DNA of 64,000 nucleotides from positions 558,001 to 622,000 of the forward strand of contig JADJHR010000003.1 of the NCBI GenBank assembly GCA_016707445.1, written 5' to 3'. The notes below the pieces were generated by a model. It saw nothing but the letters and a program-made list of their open reading frames with translations. It ran no database searches and was not told where the DNA came from. Positions 52,647-60,078 of this stretch are shown here, piece after piece. The translations under genes were made by a program, and so were the position numbers. Positions within the stretch are counted from its first letter, which is position 1. Every line of letters begins with the position of its first letter. The DNA comes from Rubrivivax sp. Its GTDB lineage: Bacteria > Pseudomonadota > Gammaproteobacteria > Burkholderiales > Burkholderiaceae_C.

Positions 52647-53545
52647 GCCCGCCGCCCGTCAGGCCAGACCCGCTCCGCCAAATACTTCGGCAGGGTGTCC
52701 AGCCCTTCGGCGCGCAGGAGGTTGGTGAAGTTCTCGTCCTGAAAGAGTTCCTGTAGAGCGCTGACGACGAACAGCAGGCGCTGCTGGGTGAACCCGGCCT
52801 TCCGGACCACGAGCTTTTGCCGTTCGACTTCCTTCTGGTAGGTGCGCACCAGACTCGATGTCGACACGTCGGCGCGTTTGCGCGGCGTGTTCTTGTCGAT
52901 CGTCCGGCCTAGGTTGGCGCGGCGCTCCAACACCCGCCGGGCATCGATGAGGCGCTTGCCGCGCAGGGTGCCGGACTCATAGGCTTCCTGCAGTGCGGCC
53001 TGAACCGCTTGTTCGTCCTTGCCAGCGCCGACGATGGCCAGCGCGGCATTGAGCGGGATGGCCCCTTTCTCGACGGCTACCAACAGGCGCTGTTCACCCT
53101 GCTGCAGCAGTGTCAGCATGCCCTGCACGTACTTGAAGGCCAGCCCGGTTTTCGTGGCGATCTGCTTCGCGGTGTAGCCGGCATCCCGCAGCTGCTCGAT
53201 GCCCGCCAACAGTTCCAATGGCCGCCATTGGCGCCGCGCAATGTTCTCGGCCAAGCTCATGATGAAGGCGTCTTCGTCACTTGCCACGATCACCAGCGCT
53301 GGGATGGCAGTTTCGCCCAAGGACTTGAACGCCTTTAGCCGGCCTTCGCCGCAGATCAGCAGGTAGTGCTCGGCGCCGTCGTCCAGCGTCCGTGGCGTCA
53401 CCACGATCGGCTTCTTCAGGCCGATGGCCTTGATGTTGGCGACGACTTCGCTGAAGGCGCGGCTGTTGCGTTCCCGTGGGTTCAGCACCTCGATCTTGTC
53501 GATCGGCAACGAACGCACTTCGCCGACCGATAGCTGGGCAGTCAT
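52643..53545 (-). CDS. ParB/RepB-like partition protein (cassette copy 1)
   Basis: A 300-residue ParB-like protein. LPIDKIEVLNPRERNSRAFSEVVANIKAIGLKKPIVV and YLLICGEGRLKAFKSLGETAIPALVI correspond to ParB boxes, with CGEGR at the nucleotide (CTP)-binding position and AENIARRQWRPLELLAGIEQL as box III. The HTH is YTAKQIATKTGLAFKYVQGMLTLL. A RepB-type C-terminal half follows. It overlaps the serine recombinase stop and the next ParB-like gene by 4 nt each, so the three are translationally coupled. Confidence 0.87.
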   Translation of the reverse strand: MTAQLSVGEVRSLPIDKIEVLNPRERNSRAFSEVVANIKAIGLKKPIVVTPRTLDDGAEHYLLICGEGRLKAFKSLGETAIPALVIVASDEDAFIMSLAENIARRQWRPLELLAGIEQLRDAGYTAKQIATKTGLAFKYVQGMLTLLQQGEQRLLVAVEKGAIPLNAALAIVGAGKDEQAVQAALQEAYESGTLRGKRLIDARRVLERRANLGRTIDKNTPRKRADVSTSSLVRTYQKEVERQKLVVRKAGFTQQRLLFVVSALQELFQDENFTNLLRAEGLDTLPKYLAERVWPDGRRA

Positions 53546-55113
53546 GCGGCAACCCTGAGCCTGGCTCTGGCCGCCATCCCGTAGAGGTAGTCCAGCGACC
53601 CGAAACGGTAGCTCTCGAACTCGACCGGGTTCTGCTCCGCCAGGCTGATGCGTGACGGCCCGAAGTCGATGCGCGGCAACAGGTAGTAGTCGAGCTGCGC
53701 CTGGTTGCTGGGGTCCAGGCGCGCGGCGACCGAGATGTCCGGTGACAGGCTGCTGTCCAGCCGAATCTTCCAGCGGTTGTGACCGCAGGGCGTGGTCTGG
53801 CACCTGGCCAGCACCACCGAGACCGAGAACTCTCGGTTCACCCACAGCAGGTCGGTTGCCGGATCGCGGACCACCGAGCCGCCCAGGCTGGCGATCTGCT
53901 TCTCGATCTGTTCGACGATCTCCGGATGGGTGCGCCGCAGGAAGCGGTTGATCTCCAGGAACCGGTAGTCGCGATCGGGCGTGTAGCCCACCATCTGGTA
54001 GGCCCGGATCAGGCTGCCGAAGCGGTGCACGTAGACCGACGCCGAGGGCATGCCCTCGGATTCGTCGATCACCAGGCCCGACAGGAAACCGCGGTGGCGG
54101 TAGAGGCCCCGCAGCCGGTCGATCAGTTCCTCGTCCGTGTAGCGGCGGGCGCGCGCACGGATGATGCCCTGCGCGGTGTAGAACACGTCGGGCGCAACGA
54201 TGCCGGTGAAGGCGCCTTCGCGGCGAATCCACATGTCCGGCGTGTTCACCACCCGCAGCTTCTTCAGCTTGAACGACACCCGGTTGTAGACGTTGTGGCC
54301 GACGTACTTTTCGTTGGTCAGCACCTCGTGCACGGTGGCGCGTGTCCAGTCGCGGCAGAGATCGGTCTGCACGCGCATGCCGTTGAGGCGGCCAGCGATC
54401 TCGGATTCGACCAGGCCGTCGTCGATGAACCAGCGGTAGATGTCGTTGACGATGCGGACCTCGTCGTCGGGCCCGGGCATCAGGATCACGCGATCGGTCT
54501 GCAGGCTCTTGTGCTCGCCCCGCGCCAGCTCGGTCTTGACGGCGCCTTGCACGTCGACAAGGGTTCGCCGCAGCCCATAGCCCGCAGGGCCGCCTTGTCG
54601 GAACCCCAACTCGATCAGCCGGCACTGGCCGGCGAACACCTTGGCCGACAACTCTCGGCTGTACTCACCTGCCATGGCGCGCTTGACGCCTTTGACGATG
54701 GTCGACACCGGCGAGCCGTCGTTTTCGAACTGCTCGGCGCAGTAGGCGACCTGGATGCCGGCGCGGCGGCAGATGTACTCGTAGTACGCGCTCTCGTCGG
54801 CGTCCTGAAACCGGCCCCATCGGCTGACGTCGTAGACCAGGATGATCTGGAAGTCGGCGCGGCCGTTCTGAACGTCGGCGATCAGGCGCTGCAGGGCCTG
54901 GCGGCCGTCGATGCGCAGGCCACTCTTTCCTTCGTCGGCGTAGGTCTGGACGATCTCGATGCCGCGGCGAGAGGCGTACTCACGGATCTTGTCGCCCTGG
55001 TTCTCGGTCGAGTACTGCTGGTGCTCGGTCGACATGCGAACGTACTCGGCCCCACGCATTCGTGGCGGTGGCGGTGGCACGTCTTCAGTGATGTTGTCGT
55101 TGCCCGAGTCCAT
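53542..55113 (-). CDS. Large serine recombinase
   Basis: A 523-residue recombinase. The resolvase domain shows EYVRMSTEHQQYSTENQGDKI (catalytic Ser in RMS), IILVYDVSRWGRFQDADESAYYEYICRRAGI, and the linker helix ISTIVKGVKRAMAGEYSRELSAKVFAGQ-type sequence. A Recombinase domain follows (about 170-300: PAGYGLRRTLVD...IYRWFIDDGLVESEIAGRLNGMRV...VHEVLTNEKYVGHNVYNR). The usual C4 zinc ribbon of large serine integrases is not evident. The start at 55113 has AGGTGAGG upstream. It is encoded between a zinc-finger gene and two ParB-like genes, with 4-nt overlaps downstream. Confidence 0.92.
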   Translation of the reverse strand: MDSGNDNITEDVPPPPPRMRGAEYVRMSTEHQQYSTENQGDKIREYASRRGIEIVQTYADEGKSGLRIDGRQALQRLIADVQNGRADFQIILVYDVSRWGRFQDADESAYYEYICRRAGIQVAYCAEQFENDGSPVSTIVKGVKRAMAGEYSRELSAKVFAGQCRLIELGFRQGGPAGYGLRRTLVDVQGAVKTELARGEHKSLQTDRVILMPGPDDEVRIVNDIYRWFIDDGLVESEIAGRLNGMRVQTDLCRDWTRATVHEVLTNEKYVGHNVYNRVSFKLKKLRVVNTPDMWIRREGAFTGIVAPDVFYTAQGIIRARARRYTDEELIDRLRGLYRHRGFLSGLVIDESEGMPSASVYVHRFGSLIRAYQMVGYTPDRDYRFLEINRFLRRTHPEIVEQIEKQIASLGGSVVRDPATDLLWVNREFSVSVVLARCQTTPCGHNRWKIRLDSSLSPDISVAARLDPSNQAQLDYYLLPRIDFGPSRISLAEQNPVEFESYRFGSLDYLYGMAARARLRVAA

Positions 55114-55296
55114 GGGGGCCTCACCTGGAGGGGTGGCGGAATGGCGATCGCTGCCGATGCACGCCTCGGTCGGCAGCGCGTACGTTGGTGGTCGGCACGG
55201 CGGCGAGCAGGCGCGTCGCGGCGTGTGCGGCAACAGTAACAGTGTTGCCCTGAAAAGCCGAACGAGTCGTCTCTTTGCAAACTCGGCGGAATGGCC

Positions 55297-55722
55297 TCAA
55301 GTGCTTGTCAGCACTGTGATTTCGACGATCCACGCGTCCATCTTTGCAACGCCCTTGGGGGCGATGGCGCTGAGTCGGTAGGTGCCGGAAGCCAGCGCCG
55401 GCGCGGGCTTTGACGCGTCCATCTTTGCAATCGTGCCGACGCGTTGCGTGGCGCTGCGCGCACGCTGTTGCTCGCGATTGCGTTGGGTGTACTCCGGATG
55501 CGCGGCGCGGTACCGCTGCCAGTAGTCGGGCTGGCTGTCCAGCCACTTCCTCTGGGCCCGGGCCTGGTTCTGGCGGTAGTCGTCGTCGGTCTGGCGCTTC
55601 TCGCGCTGCCACAGCTTGCGGCGCTGGCGTTGGCACTCGGGAGCGGAGCAGTAGCTCTGGTCGGGCGACTGCGTTCGCAGCGGGAAGGGATCACCACACG
55701 CCAGGCATCGTTTGATTCCCAT
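55297..55722 (-). CDS. Small zinc-finger protein heading the recombinase-ParB cassette
   Basis: A 141-residue protein. The N-terminus has a treble-clef-like cluster KRCLACGDPFPLR...YCSAPECQRQRRKLWQREKR (C-x2-C...C-x4-C). A very basic, aromatic helix follows (RQNQARAQRKWLDSQPDYWQRYRAAHPEYTQRNREQQRAR). The C-terminal part repeats IAKMDA (encoded by an 18-bp repeat). It probably binds nucleic acid. It starts 184 nt upstream of the recombinase. Its ribosome-binding site AGGGGG lies inside a hairpin (55730-55770). Confidence 0.75.
   Translation of the reverse strand: MGIKRCLACGDPFPLRTQSPDQSYCSAPECQRQRRKLWQREKRQTDDDYRQNQARAQRKWLDSQPDYWQRYRAAHPEYTQRNREQQRARSATQRVGTIAKMDASKPAPALASGTYRLSAIAPKGVAKMDAWIVEITVLTST
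55332..55430. repeat. 18-bp direct repeat within the zinc-finger gene
   Basis: ACGCGTCCATCTTTGCAA occurs at 55332-55349 and again at 55413-55430, and TCTTTGCAA occurs a third time near 55267. The two long copies encode IAKMDA-type segments. Besides coding, they could be binding sites for the cassette's DNA-binding proteins. Confidence 0.7.
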
Positions 55723-55729
55723 GATCGTT

Positions 55730-55770
55730 CCCCCTGTGAAGACGCTGCGTCGTGCAGCGATTCAAGGGGG
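55730..55770 (-). promoter_or_regulatory. Hairpin that masks the zinc-finger gene's ribosome-binding site
   Basis: CCCCC...TGAA...GCTGC-gtcgt-GCAGC...TTCA...GGGGG pairs in three helical blocks (5, 4 and 5 bp) separated by small internal loops. Read on the minus strand, the 3' arm holds AGGGGGA, the Shine-Dalgarno sequence seven bases before the ATG at 55722, so folding would block initiation. Confidence 0.6.
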
Positions 55771-56086
55771 TATCGCTGCGATCACCGCCGATCGGTGGTA
55801 CCGACCGCAGGGCAACAGCGCCGCGCACTCTGCAAGACCTGTGGCGGGCTGACTGCTTTGGGCGAGCAGCACCGCTGACGACTTGACGCAGCGCCGGCAG
55901 TTCGCGCCCATGCGTGCGGCGAATGCCTGGAGCGCCGAGCGCTTCAACTGCATGGATGGCGCCCGACTGATGTGCGCTTGGGGAGCAATGCCGTCGGCGG
56001 TGAGCTGACCGGGGCATCGACGGCGGACTTGAGGTGGCGACGTTTCGTGGGAGCGTGAGTTGGCTCACCACACCGAGGTTGCCACC
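55771..56086. other. Gap (364 nt from 55723) left of a small membrane-protein gene
   Basis: Beside the hairpin this stretch holds a near-perfect 16-bp palindrome, ACCGCCGATCGGTGGT, at 55784-55799 and an overlapping TCGGT-ggt-ACCGA. These are operator candidates for the zinc-finger/recombinase cassette. No gene is supported. Confidence 0.45.
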
Positions 56087-56602
56087 ATGTACGAGTTCAC
56101 CACCATCAGCGGTCGCGTCATCGAGGCCAGGCGCTACATGAACCGATGGCCACGCCTCAATGAGCCCGACCCGGCGCAGGAGCGCTGGGAGGTGTGGATC
56201 AGCGAGCGGTCCAGCAGCGAGGTCAAGCTGACGGTGGCCAGCCGCATCATGCCGGCCCGATGTGGGCACTCGGTGACGTTCGTGGTGGCCGACGATCGAC
56301 CGGTGGGCATGGTCAACTTGACCATCGGCGCCAGCGTGAACTTCACCCGTGCTGATCCGATGCCCGTGCTGCAGAGCCGCGACGTGATCTGGCCGGTGTT
56401 CATGTCGTTGGGCGGGCTGATGCTTGCGGCGTTCACGTCGACGCTCGTCCTCGTCGCAGCCGTGCCGTTGGCAGTTCTCTACTTGCCCACCGTGGTCGTG
56501 GCCCGTTGGTTGGTACGTACGCGCCTGCAACGCGACGTCGATCTGCGGCTCAGTCAGGTCCGGACCGAGGACGTCGTGCGGCCGTTCCCCAAGCGCAGCT
56601 GA
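56087..56602 (+). CDS. Hypothetical membrane protein
   Basis: A 171-residue protein. The N-terminal soluble part (YEFTTISGRVIEARRYMNRWPRLNEPDPAQERWEVWISE...EVKLTVASRIMPARCGHSVTFVVAD) looks like a beta-rich domain. Two hydrophobic segments follow (VFMSLGGLMLAAFTSTLVLVAAVPLAVLYLPTVVVARWLV), then a charged tail. This resembles domains found in phage- and plasmid-borne membrane proteins that read a nucleotide-like signal, but I cannot name a family. The ATG at 56087 with GAGG eight bases before was chosen over a TTG at 56060. Confidence 0.55.
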   Translation: MYEFTTISGRVIEARRYMNRWPRLNEPDPAQERWEVWISERSSSEVKLTVASRIMPARCGHSVTFVVADDRPVGMVNLTIGASVNFTRADPMPVLQSRDVIWPVFMSLGGLMLAAFTSTLVLVAAVPLAVLYLPTVVVARWLVRTRLQRDVDLRLSQVRTEDVVRPFPKRS

Positions 56603-56715
56603 CCGCTCCGTGCGCACTTTCGAGCTTCCCCGAAGCAGGCGCGGCACCTGCGCCAACTTCTGGCCGAGAAAGATGATCGTTGCACTGTCGCTGAATTCTC
56701 GCGACGATAGGCACC

Positions 56716-56946
56716 ATGGAAAAGCAGCCTGACGATCTGGCCGCCGCCGGCCAGGTGCGGCGTATGCGCGTGCTGGTGGGCGGGCGCGTGGAGATCGAGC
56801 GAGAGATAGTGCGCCTGTGTGCGCAACGGCACTTTGACCCAGCCCGCTTAGACGATCTCACGCGTCAACTCGCAAGGCCGTCGAAGGCCGAACTTCGGGT
56901 TGTGACGAGGGGAGACTTGCTCCCGCCGGCCCTGCCTAAGGAGTGA
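56716..56946 (+). CDS. Small hypothetical protein
   Basis: A 76-residue basic/helical product (MEKQPDDLAAAGQVRRMRVLVGGRVEIEREIVRLCAQRHFDPARLDDLTRQLAR...) on the same strand as, and 113 nt after, the membrane-protein gene. The ribosome-binding site is weak (ATAGG). I do not recognise a family. Confidence 0.4.
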   Translation: MEKQPDDLAAAGQVRRMRVLVGGRVEIEREIVRLCAQRHFDPARLDDLTRQLARPSKAELRVVTRGDLLPPALPKE

Positions 56947-57274
56947 AGCTCGGCAGATGGCGGCCCTTGCAGAGCGGTAGCAGTCGCTCCGCCCCAACGC
57001 CTCTGGGGCCTGCTCATTAGAACGAGGGTTACTCAAGCGTCGTCGACGACCGAAGGCTTATGAGGCCCTCAAACTGGAATTTTCTGGGACTTCCTGGGAT
57101 TCAGGATATCCATATAGATCAATGATTTAGGTCTTTCGTCGTCTCCCGAGATTCCGTACCATTCCGCTCAAGACTGGCACCAAACTGGCACCAGGAAAGA
57201 GTGTCCTCACTGGCACCGTAGGGACTCGATGCACCAGTCGAGGCTGAAAACCGGGGCCCATCGACGGCGTTGAC
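56947..57274. other. 328-nt upstream region of integrase gene 3, with repeats
   Basis: ACTGGCACC occurs three times (57173-57181, 57184-57192, 57209-57217), and the first two are part of a longer ACTGGCACCA pair. Such arrays next to an integrase gene are typical of arm-type binding sites or an attachment site. No gene is visible in the interval. Confidence 0.45.
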
Positions 57275-58665
57275 ATGAGCTTGAACAGACCGGGCGGCAT
57301 CTCTCCGCTCCTTAAACACGCACCCGCCGGAACCTACGTGACGGTCGAGCAACTGCCGCACGGCGGCTCGCTGCAGGCCCGCATGCTCTCCACGCAGGCG
57401 GTGCAGTTGTACTGGCGCTACTCGCTGGACGGCCGCACCTTTCGCGAGCCCATCGGCGTTCACGACCCGTCGGCGCCGCCGAAGAAGATGGAGCCGACGC
57501 CGCGCGGGTTCAGCCTGGCCGCCGCGCGTGAGCGCTGCCGGGAGTTGGCCATGCGGCATGAGCAGCACCGGGACGATGGCGGGCTGCGCGGGGCGAAGCT
57601 CAGCGCGCGCGAACGCCTGGCGCAAGCCCGCGAAGAACAACAGCTCGCGGAAGCGGCGGCTGCCGCGGCAGCCGCAGAGCGGGCCAGGCACTCGCTGGCC
57701 GCATTGCTGGACGAGTACGTGAAGCTGCAGCGCAGCAAGGGCCGCATCAGTGCGCGCGAAGCAGAGGGATCTTCGACCGGCATGTCGTGGAGGCCTGGCC
57801 CGCCATCGCACAGGCGCCGGCGTCCGAGCTGTCGCAGGAGCAGGTGGTGGATATGCTGCGCAGGCTCGTCGAGCAAGGCAAGGGCCGCACTTCCAACAAG
57901 CTGCGCACCTATCTCCGCGCGGCTTACCAGTGCGCCATGGACGTGCGGGTGTCGGCGTCGATCCCGGTCGCCTTCAAACCCTACGGCGTGCAGAGCAACC
58001 CGGTGGCGCTGACAAAACGCGACCGCCAGTTCGACAGCGCAGACAAGCGCCCGCTGACCATCGACGAACTGCGAGCCTACTGGCGGCTGATAGAGAAGTT
58101 GCCGGGCCTGCGCGGGCGATGCCTGCGGCTGCACCTGCTGACGGGCGGTCAACGCATCGAGCAGCTCGTGCGGCTGCGCTGGGCCGATGTGCGCGCCGAC
58201 GCGATCACCATCCACGACGCCAAGGGACGCCCAGGCCAAGGCGCGCGGGCGCACACGGTGCCGATCACCAAGGGTGCTGCGCGCGACATGCAGGCGCTCG
58301 AACGCGTGGGCGACCATGTTTTCTCAACGACGAAGGGCGTCAAGTCGATCTTCGGCACGACGCTGTCGGGCTGGGCGGCCCAAGTCGTCGGCGATGCGAT
58401 CGAAGGCTTTCAGCTCAAGCGTGTCCGGTCCGGCGTGGAAACGCTGCTGGCAGCGAACCGCATCAGCCGCGAGATCCGCGGGCATGTGCAGTCGCATGGG
58501 CTCACAGGGATCCAGGCGCGTCACTATGACGGGCACGACTACATGCTGGAGAAGCGGGAAGCGCTCGAGGTGCTCGCGCGCGAGCTGACTGGCGGTGCTG
58601 CGCGGCCGAAAGTTGCGAAGCCTCGCCGCAAGGCACCGTCGGCTAGTCAGCGCGCAGCTGGCTGA
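57275..58665 (+). pseudogene. Tyrosine recombinase (int3), split by a one-base deletion
   Basis: The N-terminal part (GTYVTVEQLPHGGSLQARMLSTQAVQLYWRYSLDGRTFREPIGV...) is an arm-binding domain of DUF4102-like integrases. The C-terminal part (LLTGGQRIEQLVRLRWADV, HDAKGRPGQGARAHTVPI, ...GIQARHYDGHDYML) is the catalytic domain. The frames join at about 57765-57769, where EG-IFDRHVVEAWPAIA would read through with one base restored. Length 1,391 nt (3n+2) fits a single deletion. The position of the usual His-x-x-Arg is LKRVRSG, so this subfamily lacks the first His. It lies next to the reverse transcriptase locus and may once have mobilised it. Confidence 0.82.
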
Positions 58666-58834
58666 CCAAATGCACCCCACCTGACAGCCTTACATTGGCG
58701 TCGATGCGAGCGCGCACCACCATCACCTCCGACTACTACGCCACCGTCGGAGGCTGCAACACTCGAATCACGTCTGCGCGGCTCACTGCGGCGTGTGCCT
58801 TCGACTTTGAACATGCTCAGACCAAAGCAGACAT
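58666..58834 (+). ncRNA. Candidate non-coding RNA region of the DRT3 locus
   Basis: A 169-nt leader before the first reverse transcriptase gene. It contains a perfect 8-bp stem with a 12-nt loop (CCTCCGAC...GTCGGAGG, 58726-58753) and no start-site ribosome-binding sequence. DRT3 systems carry an essential ncRNA; I recall but cannot verify an ACACAC-type template in it. GCACACAC occurs here only at the start of the first gene (58837-58844). Position and boundaries of the RNA are speculative. Confidence 0.3.
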
Positions 58835-59794
58835 ATGCACACACCATTAGACGAACACGCCTTTGCTGGAGCCTTTCGAGCCGGCGATTCTCGCCGATAC
58901 GGCGTTGACCTAAAGAAGAATCGAAAGGCAGTCATTGATAGCGCAATCGCGACTGCGACCAATGGATTCCCTGCATTCTCCCCAATACATGCCACCTTCG
59001 TCAAAGGTCGAAAGTGCTCATCTGTCTCTGATTACTCGCAGGCTCTAATTCTAAGAGTTCTTGCAAAATTCATTGCCCGCCGCTTTCGTGTCGAAATCAA
59101 GAACCGAGATCGCGCAGTAAAGGGAGTCATCGAAACCCTCTCCGATTCAACACCTATTTATCTCGTTCGGCGTGATATTTCATCATTCTACGAAACGCTG
59201 CCGCTTGAACGAACTATCAAGCGACTTACTCACGACGTTTTTGTCCCGATGCTGCTGCGGAAACACCTCAACTGCTTCTTCAGCACATTTTGCGCAACTA
59301 CAACAATCGGTTTGCCTAGGGGAATTTGCTTAAGCCCGATTCTTGCCGAGCTTGCAATGGAAGAATTTGACAAAGCAGTCAGGCAGCTTCCTGGCGTATA
59401 CAAGTACTTCCGCTACTCTGACGACATACTAATATTTTCCTATGAGCCGACAGGCAACATTGAGACGGCACTACCCAATTTCTTGCCTACCGGAATGTCT
59501 TTCAATGCCACGAAGTCTGCAAGTATCTCGCTCAACTGCGAGGACAAGGGTCACCAAGCGATTGTTCAACTGGAATACCTCGGATACAGCTATCGAGTCT
59601 CCAATATGTGCGGCAGCAAGGACCCACGAAAGGTGTACGTCGGAATATCTGACCGCAAGATCTCAAAACTTAAAACAAAAATATTGTGCTGTCTCAAGGC
59701 AAACCAACGGGATAAGGACTTTCAGCTGCTGAAAGATCGTCTGAGATTTCTTTCTGGAAACTATGTCGTTATCGACAAGGCGCCACTTCCGTGA
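58835..59794 (+). CDS. drt3a: Reverse transcriptase, UG3-like (Drt3a), N-terminal part
   Basis: A 319-residue reverse transcriptase. Motif A with the first catalytic Asp is LVRRDISSFYETLPLERTIKRL (about 111-132); TTIGLPRGICLSPILAELAMEEFD (157-180) is motif B; YFRYSDDILIFSY (191-203) is the YxDD motif. A thumb-like region ends ...RFLSGNYVVID. It lacks the terminal ~95 residues expected of UG3 proteins, which follow in the next frame (59791-60078). GC content is clearly lower than in the island around it. The pairing with a second, larger reverse transcriptase is the hallmark of DRT type 3 (UG3 + UG8), an anti-phage system. The start at 58835 has no clear Shine-Dalgarno. Confidence 0.85.
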   Translation: MHTPLDEHAFAGAFRAGDSRRYGVDLKKNRKAVIDSAIATATNGFPAFSPIHATFVKGRKCSSVSDYSQALILRVLAKFIARRFRVEIKNRDRAVKGVIETLSDSTPIYLVRRDISSFYETLPLERTIKRLTHDVFVPMLLRKHLNCFFSTFCATTTIGLPRGICLSPILAELAMEEFDKAVRQLPGVYKYFRYSDDILIFSYEPTGNIETALPNFLPTGMSFNATKSASISLNCEDKGHQAIVQLEYLGYSYRVSNMCGSKDPRKVYVGISDRKISKLKTKILCCLKANQRDKDFQLLKDRLRFLSGNYVVIDKAPLP

Positions 59795-60078
59795 AGTCAT
59801 CGAAGTATGCAAAATCAGGAATCCACTATAACTATCGCCTCTGCGGAACCTATGAAAAGGGCGAGGTCAACAAGCATCAGGGCGCCGAACTGAAAGCATT
59901 GGACGGCTTTTATCAATCGCTGATAAGACCCGGAAGTACGATTGGCGCCCGGTTCAACCCTGTCCAGCGAAATGCACTAAAGACAATCTCGTTCTTTAAG
60001 GGTTTTGAACTCAAGCTGATGACTAGGTTTTCGGCACAACGAGTACAAGAGATCAAAAGGGCCTGGCGAAATGTCTAA
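59791..60078 (+). CDS. C-terminal part of Drt3a in the next frame (or a small coupled protein)
   Basis: A 95-residue frame starting GTG at 59791, overlapping the previous stop (GTGA). It reads KSGIHYNYRLCGTYEKGEVNKHQ...ALDGFYQSLIRP...NALKTISFFKGFELKLMTRFSAQRVQEIKRAW, which looks like the end of a UG3-type reverse transcriptase (G-I-Y-Y-N-Y after F-L-T-G-N-Y). Joining the two gives about 415 residues. So either one base was lost at about 59790, or the two parts are made by coupled translation. The next gene (Drt3b) overlaps by 8 nt. Confidence 0.6.
   Translation: MKSSKYAKSGIHYNYRLCGTYEKGEVNKHQGAELKALDGFYQSLIRPGSTIGARFNPVQRNALKTISFFKGFELKLMTRFSAQRVQEIKRAWRNV

Noticed and set aside
51765..53545. 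True plasmid partition system (integrated plasmid)
   Set aside because: Two ParB-like genes but no ParA, no replication initiator and no origin nearby; coupling to a serine recombinase points elsewhere.
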